This document shows positions 52,113 to 60,422 of a stretch of 64,000 bases of DNA, piece by piece. The DNA is from Mycolicibacter sp. MU0102. Its GTDB lineage: Bacteria > Actinomycetota > Actinomycetes > Mycobacteriales > Mycobacteriaceae. The position numbers and the translations under genes are program-made. The notes under the pieces are model-generated. The model worked only from the letters and a program-made list of their open reading frames with translations, was not told the origin of the DNA and searched no databases. Within the stretch, counting starts at the first letter, position 1. Every line of letters begins with the position of its first letter. Where the stretch lies: the NCBI RefSeq assembly GCF_963378105.1, contig NZ_OY726398.1, forward strand, positions 3,348,001-3,412,000. The letters run 5' to 3'.

Positions 52113-53933
52113 TTACCCGCCGTTCTTGCTGCGGATATCGCGCACCGACTGCTTGGCCGATTCGGTGAACTCGTGCATCTTCTGCTTCGCACCCTTGGTG
52201 ACCACGCTTACTCGGTCGGGATCCTTGATGATCGCTTTGGCGGTGTTCTTGGCGATCATCTTCTCGATGTGCGGCGGCACCGGCGGTATGTCGGGGTCCA
52301 CCACGACTTCCAGCACCACCGGCCCGGGCGCAGAGAGCGCTTGATCCCAGGCCTGCCCGATCGTGTCCGGGCTGTCACATCGAATTCCGGTCAGTCCCAG
52401 AAGTTTGGCGAACTCGGCATAAGGCACATCCGGGATCATCTGCGAGTCTTCGAACTTGGGCTCACCGCCCATCGCCCGCTGCTCCCAGGTCACCTGATTG
52501 AGGTCCTGGTTGTTGAAGACGCAGAAGATCAGCGGACCATCGGACAACCGGTCCAGATAGCGCTTCACAGTGATCATCTCGGCCATCCCATTCATCTGGA
52601 ACACGCCATCGCCCACGACGGCGATCACCGGCCGGTCCGGGTGAGCGAGCTTGGCGCTGATCGCATAGGGGGTCCCGGGACCCATGGTCGCGAGATTCCC
52701 AGCCAGCGAGGCCGCCATGCCGCGCCGCAGCCGCAAATGCCGCGCCCACCAGTTGGCGACCGACCCCGCGTCGGTGGTGACGACGGCGTTGTCAGGCAGG
52801 CGCTTGGAGAGCTCGTGGACCACCAGTTCGGGATTGAGCGGGTTGGCCTTGTCGTGCGCCCGGTCGTCGAGAACCCGCCACCAGGTCTCCACTTCGCTTT
52901 CGATCTTGCGACGCCAGGACCGATCCTCCTTGCGGTTCAGCAACGGAATCAGTTCGGCCAGAGTGTCTTTGGAGTCGCCGATTAGGTTGGCCTGTACCGG
53001 GTAGCGCACCCCGATCATCCGGCCATCGTGGTTGATCTCCACCCCGCGGGCCTGCCCTTCCTTGGGCAACCACTCGGCGTAGGGAAAGCTGGTCCCGATC
53101 ATCAGCAAGGTGTCGGCACCCGACATCATGGCCTCGCTGGCCGTGGAGCCCAGCAGACCGATCGGCCCGGTCACATACGGCAGTTCATCAGGGAGCGCGG
53201 CGCGCCCCAACGACGTCTTGGCGACACCGGCGCCCAGCAGGTCGGCGGCCTCCACCACTTCGTCGGCGGCATCAGCAGCTCCCGCACCCACCAGGATCGC
53301 CACCTTCTCACCCTCGTTGAGGATCTCGGCGGCTTTGCGCAGCTCGTTCTGCGGCGGGATCATTCGCGATTTGGTCCACCCGACACTGCTGAAGACGGCC
53401 CCATGCTGGCGCGGTGGCGAGGGGACCGCCTCCTCCTCGGCAACGTCCTCGGGAAGGATGATGGTTGCCACAGTTCGATTGGTCAGCGCCACCTTGCAGG
53501 CCCGGTCCACCAGGTGGCGTGCCTGTACCGGCGCCATGCAGGTCTGGACGAAGTCCGACGAGACGTCTTTGTAGAGCGAGTTCGGGTCGATCTCCTGCTG
53601 GAAGGCCGCGCCCAGCGACATCCGCTTCTGCTGACCGATGATCGCAACCACCGGTTGGTGGTCAAGTTTGGCATCGTAGAGACCGTTCAGCAGGTGTATC
53701 GCTCCGCCGCCGGATGTGGCCAGGCAACATCCGAGTTCCCCGGTGAATTTGGCGTGGCCAGTGGCCATGAAGGCCGCCATCTCTTCATGGCGCGGCTGGA
53801 TGAGTTCTGGGTCTCCGCCGGCGCGGTCCAGGGCGCCGACCATCGAAAGAATGCCGTCACCGGGGTAACCGAAGATCCGGTGCACCCCCCACTGACGGAG
53901 CCTATCGAGGATGAAGTCCGCGGTTTTCGGCAT
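52113..53933 (-). CDS. Thiamine-diphosphate enzyme, pyruvate-oxidase-like
   Basis: A 606-aa enzyme of the acetolactate-synthase/pyruvate-oxidase family. PYR domain: GYPGDGILSMVGAL and HEEMAAFMA (activating Glu). PP domain: AVVGDGVFQMNGMAEMITV followed by FNNQDLN, the GDG-NN diphosphate signature. It probably decarboxylates pyruvate or a keto acid, possibly with FAD; the exact activity is not certain. First gene of a three-gene run; its SigF-type promoter lies in the end of udgX. Confidence 0.85.
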   Translation of the reverse strand: MPKTADFILDRLRQWGVHRIFGYPGDGILSMVGALDRAGGDPELIQPRHEEMAAFMATGHAKFTGELGCCLATSGGGAIHLLNGLYDAKLDHQPVVAIIGQQKRMSLGAAFQQEIDPNSLYKDVSSDFVQTCMAPVQARHLVDRACKVALTNRTVATIILPEDVAEEEAVPSPPRQHGAVFSSVGWTKSRMIPPQNELRKAAEILNEGEKVAILVGAGAADAADEVVEAADLLGAGVAKTSLGRAALPDELPYVTGPIGLLGSTASEAMMSGADTLLMIGTSFPYAEWLPKEGQARGVEINHDGRMIGVRYPVQANLIGDSKDTLAELIPLLNRKEDRSWRRKIESEVETWWRVLDDRAHDKANPLNPELVVHELSKRLPDNAVVTTDAGSVANWWARHLRLRRGMAASLAGNLATMGPGTPYAISAKLAHPDRPVIAVVGDGVFQMNGMAEMITVKRYLDRLSDGPLIFCVFNNQDLNQVTWEQRAMGGEPKFEDSQMIPDVPYAEFAKLLGLTGIRCDSPDTIGQAWDQALSAPGPVVLEVVVDPDIPPVPPHIEKMIAKNTAKAIIKDPDRVSVVTKGAKQKMHEFTESAKQSVRDIRSKNGG

Positions 53934-53960
53934 TGATTGCTCCCTTCAACAGGCACACGG

Positions 53961-53985
53961 TTACCCGCCACCGGCTTTGTCAAAC
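53961..53985 (-). promoter_or_regulatory. SigF-type promoter of the pox-like operon
   Basis: GTTT (53982-53985, minus strand), 15 nt, GGGTAA (53961-53966). It overlaps the last codons of udgX and leaves a 27-nt leader with GAAGGGAG before ATG 53933. Confidence 0.65.
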
Positions 53986-54663
53986 GGTGGAGTGCACCAG
54001 CGGTGCACCACCTCCGGTCACGGCGTTACGGGCCTTCCGCAGGTCGTCGACGAATGCTTCGTAGGCCTGCGCACGCTGGTCGCTGCGGTCACGCAGCACC
54101 GCCGAAGGATGAACGGTGGCCAGGACCCTCGGCCGGCCGTTGGACCCCGCTAGGCCAGGCAGGCACAGCAGCTCACCGCGCCCGGTGGAGATACGGAACG
54201 AGGGCCCGAGCAGCGACTGCGCGGCCGTGGCGCCCAGGCAGATCACCACTTCCGGCCGCACCGAGTCGATCTCGGCGATCAGCCACGGCCGGCACGCCAC
54301 CACCTCGGTGCGGCCTGGCTTCTGGTGGATCCGGCGTTTGCCCTCGCGGCGGGTGAACTTGAAATGCTTGACCGCGTTTGTGACATACGCCTGCGCCGGA
54401 TCGATGCCGGCGTCGCGCACCGCACGGTCCAACAACCGCCCGGCCGGGCCCACAAACGGGTGGCCCTCAAGATCCTCGTGATCCCCGGGTTGCTCACCGA
54501 CCAGCATCAGCGGCGCACCCCGCCGCCCCTCGCCGAACACGGTCTGTGTCGCGTCCCGGTACAGGGTGCAACCTCGGCACTGCGCAGCCGCCTCACGCAG
54601 GGCTCCCAGCGTCCGCCGCTCCGGTAGGTAGCGCTGCGCCCCAGGCTCTTTCGCCGATGCCAT
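53980..54663 (-). CDS. udgX: Uracil-DNA glycosylase-like UdgX
   Basis: A 227-aa member of the family-4/UdgX group. GEQPGDHEDLEGHPFVGPAG is motif A; KRRIH with His113 is the R-loop in which M. smegmatis UdgX forms a covalent bond to the DNA sugar after uracil removal. Cys29, Cys32, Cys124 and Cys142 fit a 4Fe-4S cluster. VHPSAVLR is the C-terminal motif. The His in KRRIH separates it from ordinary UDG family 4. ATG 54663 is chosen; a longer start is possible. Confidence 0.85.
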   Translation of the reverse strand: MASAKEPGAQRYLPERRTLGALREAAAQCRGCTLYRDATQTVFGEGRRGAPLMLVGEQPGDHEDLEGHPFVGPAGRLLDRAVRDAGIDPAQAYVTNAVKHFKFTRREGKRRIHQKPGRTEVVACRPWLIAEIDSVRPEVVICLGATAAQSLLGPSFRISTGRGELLCLPGLAGSNGRPRVLATVHPSAVLRDRSDQRAQAYEAFVDDLRKARNAVTGGGAPLVHSTV

Positions 54664-54839
54664 GACACTTACGCCGCCAACTCGCGCGAAGTCGCCCGGA
54701 TCTCCGGGCGAGCCAGTTCCGTGGGACGAAACTTCTCCCCCCACAACGAGCAATTCAGGGACGTCATGAGTCAGACATACCCGTCGTGGCCGTGGCTAAC
54801 CGTGGCTACCGGCAGGGCCGGTGGGCAAGCCAAGCGAAA

Positions 54840-54867
54840 CTGGGCCCGATCCGAAGATCGGGCCCAG
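54840..54867 (-). terminator. Perfect 12-bp hairpin after the MPT63-like gene
   Basis: CTGGGCCCGATC (54840-54851), loop CGAA, GATCGGGCCCAG (54856-54867). It follows the stop of the minus-strand MPT63-like gene by 13 nt. Confidence 0.75.
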
Positions 54868-54880
54868 CTCAACGCCGGCG

Positions 54881-55360
54881 TCAGGCCTTGCTGGTCCAGA
54901 CCAGTACGTCCTGGACACCGTCGTTGTATACGACTCCATCCGGCGCCGGACCGGTGACATCGAAGTAGATCTTGCCGTTCGCCGCAGCGCCCTGCGCGAT
55001 CGGTCCGGGATTGATACCGCCCGGAGTGGGCACCGTGTTGATCACCCGGTAGGTGTCGCTGTTCGCCGCTCTCGCGTTGAAGTCGGCGACCACCGGGGTC
55101 ACCGTGCCCCGGTCGGCACGAGCCGTCACGTCGGCTTGATACAGCTTGCCGTGAGGCTGGTACCCGGGAATGGTGACGTTGGCGGGCCCCAGGTTGCTGA
55201 CTGTGTAGGACGTGGCCATCGCACCGTCATTGAGCTGTTCGGGCGTGCCGAACGGTTGGATCGCCGGCTCGGCCGTGGCGGTGGTCGCGGAGAAAACACT
55301 CAGCGCGGCAATTCCGGCCGCGCCGGCGGCGGTCTTGGCCGCAGTCTTGGAGAGCTTCAC
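54881..55360 (-). CDS. mpt63: MPT63/DUF1942-type secreted immunogenic protein
   Basis: The product is 159 aa, the length I recall for M. tuberculosis MPT63. A signal peptide ends near ATAEPA. The mature beta-sandwich has GKLYQADVTARADRGTVTPV and YFDVTGPAPDGVV, matching MPT63. The function is unknown; it is secreted and immunodominant in M. tuberculosis. AAGGAG precedes GTG 55360. Confidence 0.85.
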   Translation of the reverse strand: MKLSKTAAKTAAGAAGIAALSVFSATTATAEPAIQPFGTPEQLNDGAMATSYTVSNLGPANVTIPGYQPHGKLYQADVTARADRGTVTPVVADFNARAANSDTYRVINTVPTPGGINPGPIAQGAAANGKIYFDVTGPAPDGVVYNDGVQDVLVWTSKA

Positions 55361-55588
55361 TTCTGACTCCTTCCATCGAGTCGATATTTCGTGGCGGTCC
55401 GCTTTGCTGGAACACACCTGTCACAGCGCTTACCCGGCTCGTCCGACGGGGAAACACAGTGGTAGTTGCGCAGCGCGACGAAATTGTGGATAGTTACGTC
55501 GCTCGGGCGTTCAGGAGGCAGCGCCAGTCTGGATCGTCCGTGCGTTCATTCCTGCGATTCCAGGCTGCGGTTTGCCCCGCCGGCCATT

Positions 55589-55614
55589 GGAATCAGCTCA
55601 TACTGTTGGGGTAC
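55589..55614 (+). promoter_or_regulatory. SigF-type promoter of the PAS-ANTAR gene
   Basis: GGAAT (55589-55593), 15 nt, GGGTAC (55609-55614), fitting GGWWT-N15-GGGTAY. It lies 17 nt before GTG 55632. Confidence 0.65.
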
Positions 55615-55631
55615 GAGAAGGCGGGTATGCG

Positions 55632-56300
55632 GTGGTCGGGGATGTCAACGCTTCGTTCGCGATGCCAATGGGCGACGACTCTGAGGTCCAGAGTGATCTC
55701 GATCTGGTAGTCGGCCACGGTGAGCCGCAGCGGGTCGGCCGGTTCCGTTACTGGCTCGGCGAGCAGCGCTGGGAGTGGTCGGATACGGTAGCCCGCATGC
55801 ACGGCTACGAGCCGGGCACGGTGACACCGAGCACCGAGTTGCTGCTGCAGCACAAGCATCCCGAGGACCGCGCGCAAGTGGCTGAGGTGCTGGAACGCGT
55901 GGTGGAGGGCGAGCCCTTCAGCAGCCGGCACCGGATCATCGACACCGGCGGGCAAGAGCACTGGGTGATCGTGGTCGGCGACCGCATGCTCGACGACGCC
56001 GGCACGGTGACCGGCACGGCCGGCTTCTATGTCGACGTCACCAATGTGCTGCAGGCCGATGTCAGCGCCGCGGTCTCCGAGGTCGCCGAGTCCCGTGCGG
56101 TGATCGAGCAGGCCAAGGGCGTGCTGATGGTGGCCTACGGCATCTCCGCCGAACGCGCGTTCGACATCCTGGTGTGGCGCTCGCAGGAGACCAACGTCAA
56201 AGTGCGAGACCTGGCAGCTCGCTTCCTGGCCGCTTTCACCGGCAAGCTGCCGTCTGAGGTGCTCTCCGATCTGGACCACACCCTGTTGACTGTGAGCTGA
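55632..56300 (+). CDS. PAS-ANTAR RNA-binding regulator
   Basis: A 222-aa protein from GTG 55632 (ATG 55662 is equally possible). A PAS fold at about residues 35-135 (EWSDTVARMHGYEPGTVTPS, HWVIVVGDRMLDDAG) is followed by an ANTAR helix bundle (about 150-205: ESRAVIEQAKGVLMVAYGIS). ANTAR domains bind RNA dual hairpins and allow antitermination or translational control after a sensory change. The PAS ligand is unknown. Confidence 0.8.
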   Translation: MVGDVNASFAMPMGDDSEVQSDLDLVVGHGEPQRVGRFRYWLGEQRWEWSDTVARMHGYEPGTVTPSTELLLQHKHPEDRAQVAEVLERVVEGEPFSSRHRIIDTGGQEHWVIVVGDRMLDDAGTVTGTAGFYVDVTNVLQADVSAAVSEVAESRAVIEQAKGVLMVAYGISAERAFDILVWRSQETNVKVRDLAARFLAAFTGKLPSEVLSDLDHTLLTVS

Positions 56301-56372
56301 AATTGCGACGGCACGACAGGTGAACTTGTCGCCACGGGCGGGTAATTAGCCCCTCAGTGGTGTACGAGTGCG

Positions 56373-57155
56373 ATGACGGACTGCAGACCGGGTGCGGCCA
56401 TGACTAGGGCGCCAGGTCAACTCACTGTGTCGGCAAGTGACGTGGGCGGGGTGTGCCTGCTGACCGCTGTCGGAACCCTGGACAGCAGCAACTACCTCCA
56501 ACTGCGCGACAGCGTGATCAAGGCAGCGCTCACCGAACCGCCCGCGGTGCTGGTTGACGTCGGCGAACTGCACGTCCCGGCGCTCTCAGCGTGGGCCGTG
56601 TTCACCAGCGCCCGTTGGCATGTGAGGGTCTGGCCCGATATCCCAATCCTGTTGGTCTGCGACCGCCTCGAAACAATGGCGCGGCTCGCCGAAACCGGCG
56701 TGACGCGCTACGTCCCGGCACACCCGGACCTTGAGACTGCGTTGGGCTCGGTGCCACGCTCCAACCGCACCCGCTGCAGGGCCAGCACAGAATTGCCACG
56801 CCGCTTGAGCAGCCTGCGCCGCGCCCGTGACTTCGTCGCGGAATGGCTGGCTAGCTGGTCGCAGGATCAGTTGATACCAACGACCAAGGTGATCGTGGAC
56901 GTGCTGGTGGAGAATGTATTGCGCCACACAGAAAGCTCACCGACGGTGCTGCTGGAAAGCGCCGGCTCCACGGTCACCATCGCGGTCCAAGACGCAGAGG
57001 CCGCCCCGGCGGTGCTCCACGAAGCGACTGACGGCTTCCCGGCCCGGGCCTCGGGCCTAGCGGTTGTCTGCGCGCTGAGTCGCGCATGGGGCAGTATCCC
57101 CACCCCTCGCGGCAAGACCGTCTGGGCGGCGATCAGGGCGGAAAGCCGACCTTAA
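56373..57155 (+). CDS. STAS-HATPase fusion regulator
   Basis: A 260-aa protein. The STAS domain (residues 15-125) starts LTVSASDVGGVCLLTAVGTL, and the HATPase-like domain is at about 145-255. The N-box reads IVDVLVENVLRHT, with Val where active kinases have Glu, and the STAS region lacks DSSG. It may bind partners without phosphorylating them. Its 3' end overlaps the GAF-ANTAR gene by 99 nt, tail to tail. Confidence 0.72.
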   Translation: MTDCRPGAAMTRAPGQLTVSASDVGGVCLLTAVGTLDSSNYLQLRDSVIKAALTEPPAVLVDVGELHVPALSAWAVFTSARWHVRVWPDIPILLVCDRLETMARLAETGVTRYVPAHPDLETALGSVPRSNRTRCRASTELPRRLSSLRRARDFVAEWLASWSQDQLIPTTKVIVDVLVENVLRHTESSPTVLLESAGSTVTIAVQDAEAAPAVLHEATDGFPARASGLAVVCALSRAWGSIPTPRGKTVWAAIRAESRP

Positions 57156-57905
57156 CGCGCTGCCTAGCTCCTCCGTGCCTGCGCGACCCACCAGTTGCTG
57201 TGCCACCTCAGCCAGCGGCGTGTTGGAGGTCTGCGATAGTCGCTTGAGCAGCTCGAAGGCTTGTAACGCGTCGATGTCGAACCGCTCCATGAGCATGCCC
57301 TTGGCCTGGCCGATAACGTCACGGGAGGCCAGCGCGCTGCGGAACTGTTCGTCGCGGCGAACCATATGCCAAGCCAGGGCGGCGTGGGTAGCCAAAACCA
57401 AACCCAACTCCACCGAGTCGTCGTCGAAAACGTTCGCGGACTGGGAGTAGAAGTTCAGGGCACCTGTGGTGCCGTCACCGGTGAATATTTCGAATGCCAG
57501 AACGGAACGGATCGGAGTCGTGGCTGCGACCTCCCGGCAATACAACTGCCAGCGCTCCTCGCTGCAGATGTCATCCAGGCGAATGACGTGATGCTTCCAT
57601 GCCGCGGCCAGACAGGGCCCCTCCCGCTGCCGGCGCTGGATGTCGTCCAGCACCGCCGGGTACCGGTCAGTCGCGGCCAGAGTTCGCACCTCGCCACCCG
57701 ATGTCGTGAGCGTGACACCAGCGTGTTGCGCACAAGACATGTGCCCCAACAGATTCGCCACCAGTTCATCGAGCGCACCGTCGGCGTCGACACGTGCTCG
57801 CTGATTCAACGTCTGCACCAGCTCCGCCACGTCGCGCATCATGTCACTGCGGCTCGCCACCGCCATGTCTCGGCTCCGCCCAGGTCCCCCGTTAGATGCC
57901 ACCAT
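57057..57905 (-). CDS. GAF-ANTAR regulator
   Basis: A 282-aa protein. A GAF domain spans about residues 40-175 (GVTLTTSGGEVRTLAATDRY, then GALNFYSQSANVFDDDSV). The ANTAR domain is at about 195-250 (ASRDVIGQAKGMLMERFDID). The GAF part probably senses a small molecule or redox state. The C-terminal 40 residues are low in structure and overlap the neighbouring gene. GGAGG lies just before ATG 57905 and the adjacent GTG. Confidence 0.78.
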   Translation of the reverse strand: MVASNGGPGRSRDMAVASRSDMMRDVAELVQTLNQRARVDADGALDELVANLLGHMSCAQHAGVTLTTSGGEVRTLAATDRYPAVLDDIQRRQREGPCLAAAWKHHVIRLDDICSEERWQLYCREVAATTPIRSVLAFEIFTGDGTTGALNFYSQSANVFDDDSVELGLVLATHAALAWHMVRRDEQFRSALASRDVIGQAKGMLMERFDIDALQAFELLKRLSQTSNTPLAEVAQQLVGRAGTEELGSALRSAFRPDRRPDGLAARGGDTAPCATQRADNR

Positions 57906-58022
57906 ATTCCTCCGATCATCCGGCGGCGACAAGCACTTCAGCGTCGCGGAAGGTAAACCGTGTTCCAGAACCAAGGGTTAGCCAAATAACGCTCAGGCCC
58001 TACATATTTGGCGCGCCGGCCA

Positions 58023-58160
58023 TCACCCAGAGCCCGAGACCCGAGCAGCCATCCGGACCGTGGATACGGCCATGACGTTGACGGCTTCGCACATGCCGGC
58101 GTCGACTCCGCCCAGCGCTGCCAGCCGGCTGGCATGTTCGGAAATCATTGCGACCTTCAC
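58023..58160 (-). pseudogene. Glycosyltransferase N-terminal remnant
   Basis: 45 codons from GTG 58160: VKVAMISEHASRLAALGGVD is the opening of a family-4 glycosyltransferase, after which the sequence turns unrelated and stops at 58023. Its start overlaps the stop of the upstream glycosyltransferase by 4 nt, as in an operon. The rest of the gene appears deleted. Confidence 0.65.
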
Positions 58161-59164
58161 GGCAGTACTCCCCCGCTACTCCTGGCGCTGCATTGCGCTT
58201 CGATGACCTGGTCCCACTGACGCAGGAATCGGTCGAGTCCAAAGTGCTCCATGGCGTAATTACGGGCCGCCTTGCCGACCACCTCGGCCAGATAGCGGTC
58301 GGCGACCAGACCGCTGAGCGCAGTCCGCAAGGTGTCGAGGTCCGCGCTGACGACGCCCGCCTCGGGGGGCACCACGATCGGGGCCATCGTGGCGGCCACC
58401 GACACCACCGGCATTCCCAGGAACATGGCTTCCAGCAGCGACAGGCCCAGCGACGTCCAGCGCGCGGTGTGCAGGTAGACCCGCCGGTGCGCCAGTTCCT
58501 TCATCAACTGGTCGGTGCGCAGGTCGCCATGGCCGACGACGCCTGCGCACCGATGCGCCGGATCGTTGAGATCTTCGGTGCCGATCCCCCAAACGTCGAC
58601 CGGCACCGATTGCCCCAACGCGCCCAGCAGGTCCGCGCCGACGGTGCGCCACCGCCGCAGCGGCTCGTTGATCAGGGCTCCGGCGGCCGCGATGTCCCCG
58701 GTGTACAGATGGCCTGGGTCGGCGATGCCATGATCGATCACCATGGTCGGCGCCCGGCCGTTGTCCCACATCAGCTGGTTGAACGCGGTGACGTGGATCA
58801 GCGGGATGTCGCCGCGATCCGCGATCGGGTGCAGGCTCTCCACCACGAACGGCCGCGGGGTGTTGTGCTCGACGTACACCGCGGGAACATCGATTCCGGG
58901 CCGCCGGCCCAGCAGGCGTGCGGTGAGCTCAAGCTCGTGTGGTCGCTGCAGTACCACCAGGTCGATGTCGTGTTCACGCAGTTCGGCCAGGGGAATTTCT
59001 TGCGCATGGGGCCAGTCGCGACCGCACAAACCGCGACCGTCGGGATCATGCGGAACGTTGACCGGAATGAGGTAGCGGTGTTCGCCGGCGACGAAGGAGT
59101 CCATCCACGACCCGTGCACATGCCAGACGAGCAGCGAACGCTGGGTGGTCTGCGGAAATGCCAT
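58157..59164 (-). CDS. Glycosyltransferase, family 4/GT-B type
   Basis: A 335-aa GT-B protein. LLVWHVHGSWMDSFVAGEH opens the N-lobe, and the donor lobe has TSLGLSLLEAMFLGMPVVSV near residue 260, the EX7E-type region. The sugar is unknown. A SigF-type promoter lies 10 nt from ATG 59164. Confidence 0.83.
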   Translation of the reverse strand: MAFPQTTQRSLLVWHVHGSWMDSFVAGEHRYLIPVNVPHDPDGRGLCGRDWPHAQEIPLAELREHDIDLVVLQRPHELELTARLLGRRPGIDVPAVYVEHNTPRPFVVESLHPIADRGDIPLIHVTAFNQLMWDNGRAPTMVIDHGIADPGHLYTGDIAAAGALINEPLRRWRTVGADLLGALGQSVPVDVWGIGTEDLNDPAHRCAGVVGHGDLRTDQLMKELAHRRVYLHTARWTSLGLSLLEAMFLGMPVVSVAATMAPIVVPPEAGVVSADLDTLRTALSGLVADRYLAEVVGKAARNYAMEHFGLDRFLRQWDQVIEAQCSARSSGGVLP

Positions 59165-59173
59165 AATCGGTTG

Positions 59174-59198
59174 TTACCCGCGACACCGACGCCTAAAC
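59174..59198 (-). promoter_or_regulatory. SigF-type promoter of the glycosyltransferase gene
   Basis: GTTT (59195-59198, minus strand), 15 nt, GGGTAA (59174-59179). The -10 is 9 nt before the ATG. Confidence 0.65.
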
Positions 59199-59309
59199 GT
59201 GGAAATGGTCCCCGAAGCGGTTTGCTGCAAGGCCATTCGGAGGCGATCAAAATAGGTACCGTTACCGAATCGTTGCAGTGCGCCGAAGACCGGCGTAGGT
59301 TCGTTAGCA

Positions 59310-59438
59310 GGTTGAGTTCACAGCCACCCGGAAAGACGCGTCACCCACGCTAGCCAGGGAGGCTTCCTCCCTGCATCTCATCCGTGAAGGTGTAACTCGC
59401 ATCGACGCGATCCACAGTACGAGTTTCGACTGATGGAG
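59310..59438 (+). promoter_or_regulatory. Conserved leader of the second STAS gene
   Basis: Shares GGTTGAGTTCACAGCC (59310-59325) and TCGACTGATGGAG (59426-59438) exactly with the leader of the STAS gene at 38655, and also similar GACGyGATCCA before the second block. Confidence 0.6.
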
Positions 59439-59445
59439 TAATTCA

Positions 59446-59880
59446 ATGCCCGCTTTGAAAGCCGCCGGATCGGTGTTCCCGGCGAACCGAATACATTCCC
59501 TTCCCCCGTCCGATACCTGGGCGAGCCGCACCGCCCGTTCCGTCACCCGCTGGGGACGCTCCGGCGCGGTGATCAGCGTGGGCGGCGAACTCGACGCCTC
59601 CAATGCCGGCCAGTTGGCCGACTACGTGCAACGATGCGCGAGCTACTGCGAGTGGTTGGTACTGGACCTCAATGATCTGGAATTTATTGGCACCGCTGGC
59701 TTTTCAGCCCTGAAGACCATCACCGACCGATGCGCCGACGCCATGGTCTACTGCACGACGGTGCCCGGCGTCGCCGTGTCACGACTGCTGCGGATCTGCG
59801 ACCCGGGCAACGCCGTGCCGACGATGTCGTCGGTGGCCGACGCGCTGGCCGGCGTGCAGGGGTTTCGGCACGTCCGCTAA
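59446..59880 (+). CDS. STAS-domain anti-sigma-factor antagonist-like protein (copy 2)
   Basis: The product is 144 aa, a paralogue of the STAS protein at 38655. AVISVGGELDASN and DLNDLEFIGTAGFSAL are the STAS hallmarks. At the usual phosphoacceptor position it has Ala84 (GTAG), where copy 1 has Thr81. It may be unable to be inactivated by phosphorylation. A matching leader suggests duplication of the whole unit. Confidence 0.85.
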   Translation: MPALKAAGSVFPANRIHSLPPSDTWASRTARSVTRWGRSGAVISVGGELDASNAGQLADYVQRCASYCEWLVLDLNDLEFIGTAGFSALKTITDRCADAMVYCTTVPGVAVSRLLRICDPGNAVPTMSSVADALAGVQGFRHVR

Positions 59881-60420
59881 CCCTCACGTCCCGCGGCGAG
59901 TTCGCGTGCACGTGCTTCGCTCTCTACCGCCGACCCCGAGCCGGGTAACCGCCTGCCAGCGACCTCGGGGGTGAATACCAGCGCGAGCGCACCGATGGCC
60001 CCGGCTACGACCAAAAGGTAGGTCGGGGTCATCGGATTGCAGGTGGCCGAGACCAATGTCTCGGCTATCAACGGTGTGGTACCTCCGAACACCCAGACCG
60101 ACAGGTTGAAGCCGATCCCAGCGCTCCGTAGCGCACCGGGGCGGGAAACAGTGCGGGCAGGGTCGCCGGCAAGGTCGCATCGAAGCACAGCAGCATCAGC
60201 CCGATCAACAGAACTCCGGCGCATGCCGCCGGATAGTTGCGGGCGGCGCGTATCAGACCGAACGGCCGAAACCGAAAAGGCCAGCAACATAGCGCATCCC
60301 GTACCACGCCACGAAGTTGTCGACGGCGGTTCCGTGGATGGAGCGGCGGACCTGGTCAGGATCGGTGACCCGGATCCGCTCGCCGCCACCGTCGGCGGCG
60401 ATGTCTGCGCCCGACCAGCG
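59877..60420 (-). pseudogene. Broken MFS transporter (metabolite:H+ symporter type)
   Basis: The start (TDPDQVRRSIHGTAVDNFVAWYG, from about 60362) is the N-terminus of an MHS-family transporter. It then breaks off, and a different frame continues with the C-terminal part (ATLPALFPAPVRYGALG). A further one-base loss near 60116-60119 moves the rest (FNLSVWVFGGTTPLIAETLV) into a third frame. Most of the middle is deleted. The end overlaps the second STAS gene by 4 nt. Confidence 0.75.
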
Positions 60421-60422
60421 GA

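Noticed and set aside
54777..54801. SigF-type box upstream of udgX (GGTTA, 14 nt, GGGTAT on the minus strand)
   Set aside because: The spacer is shorter than the 15-17 nt norm and the start codon is over 110 nt away.
56319..56345. GGTGA-N16-GGGTAA before the STAS-HATPase gene
   Set aside because: The -35 has two mismatches, so it is not better than chance.
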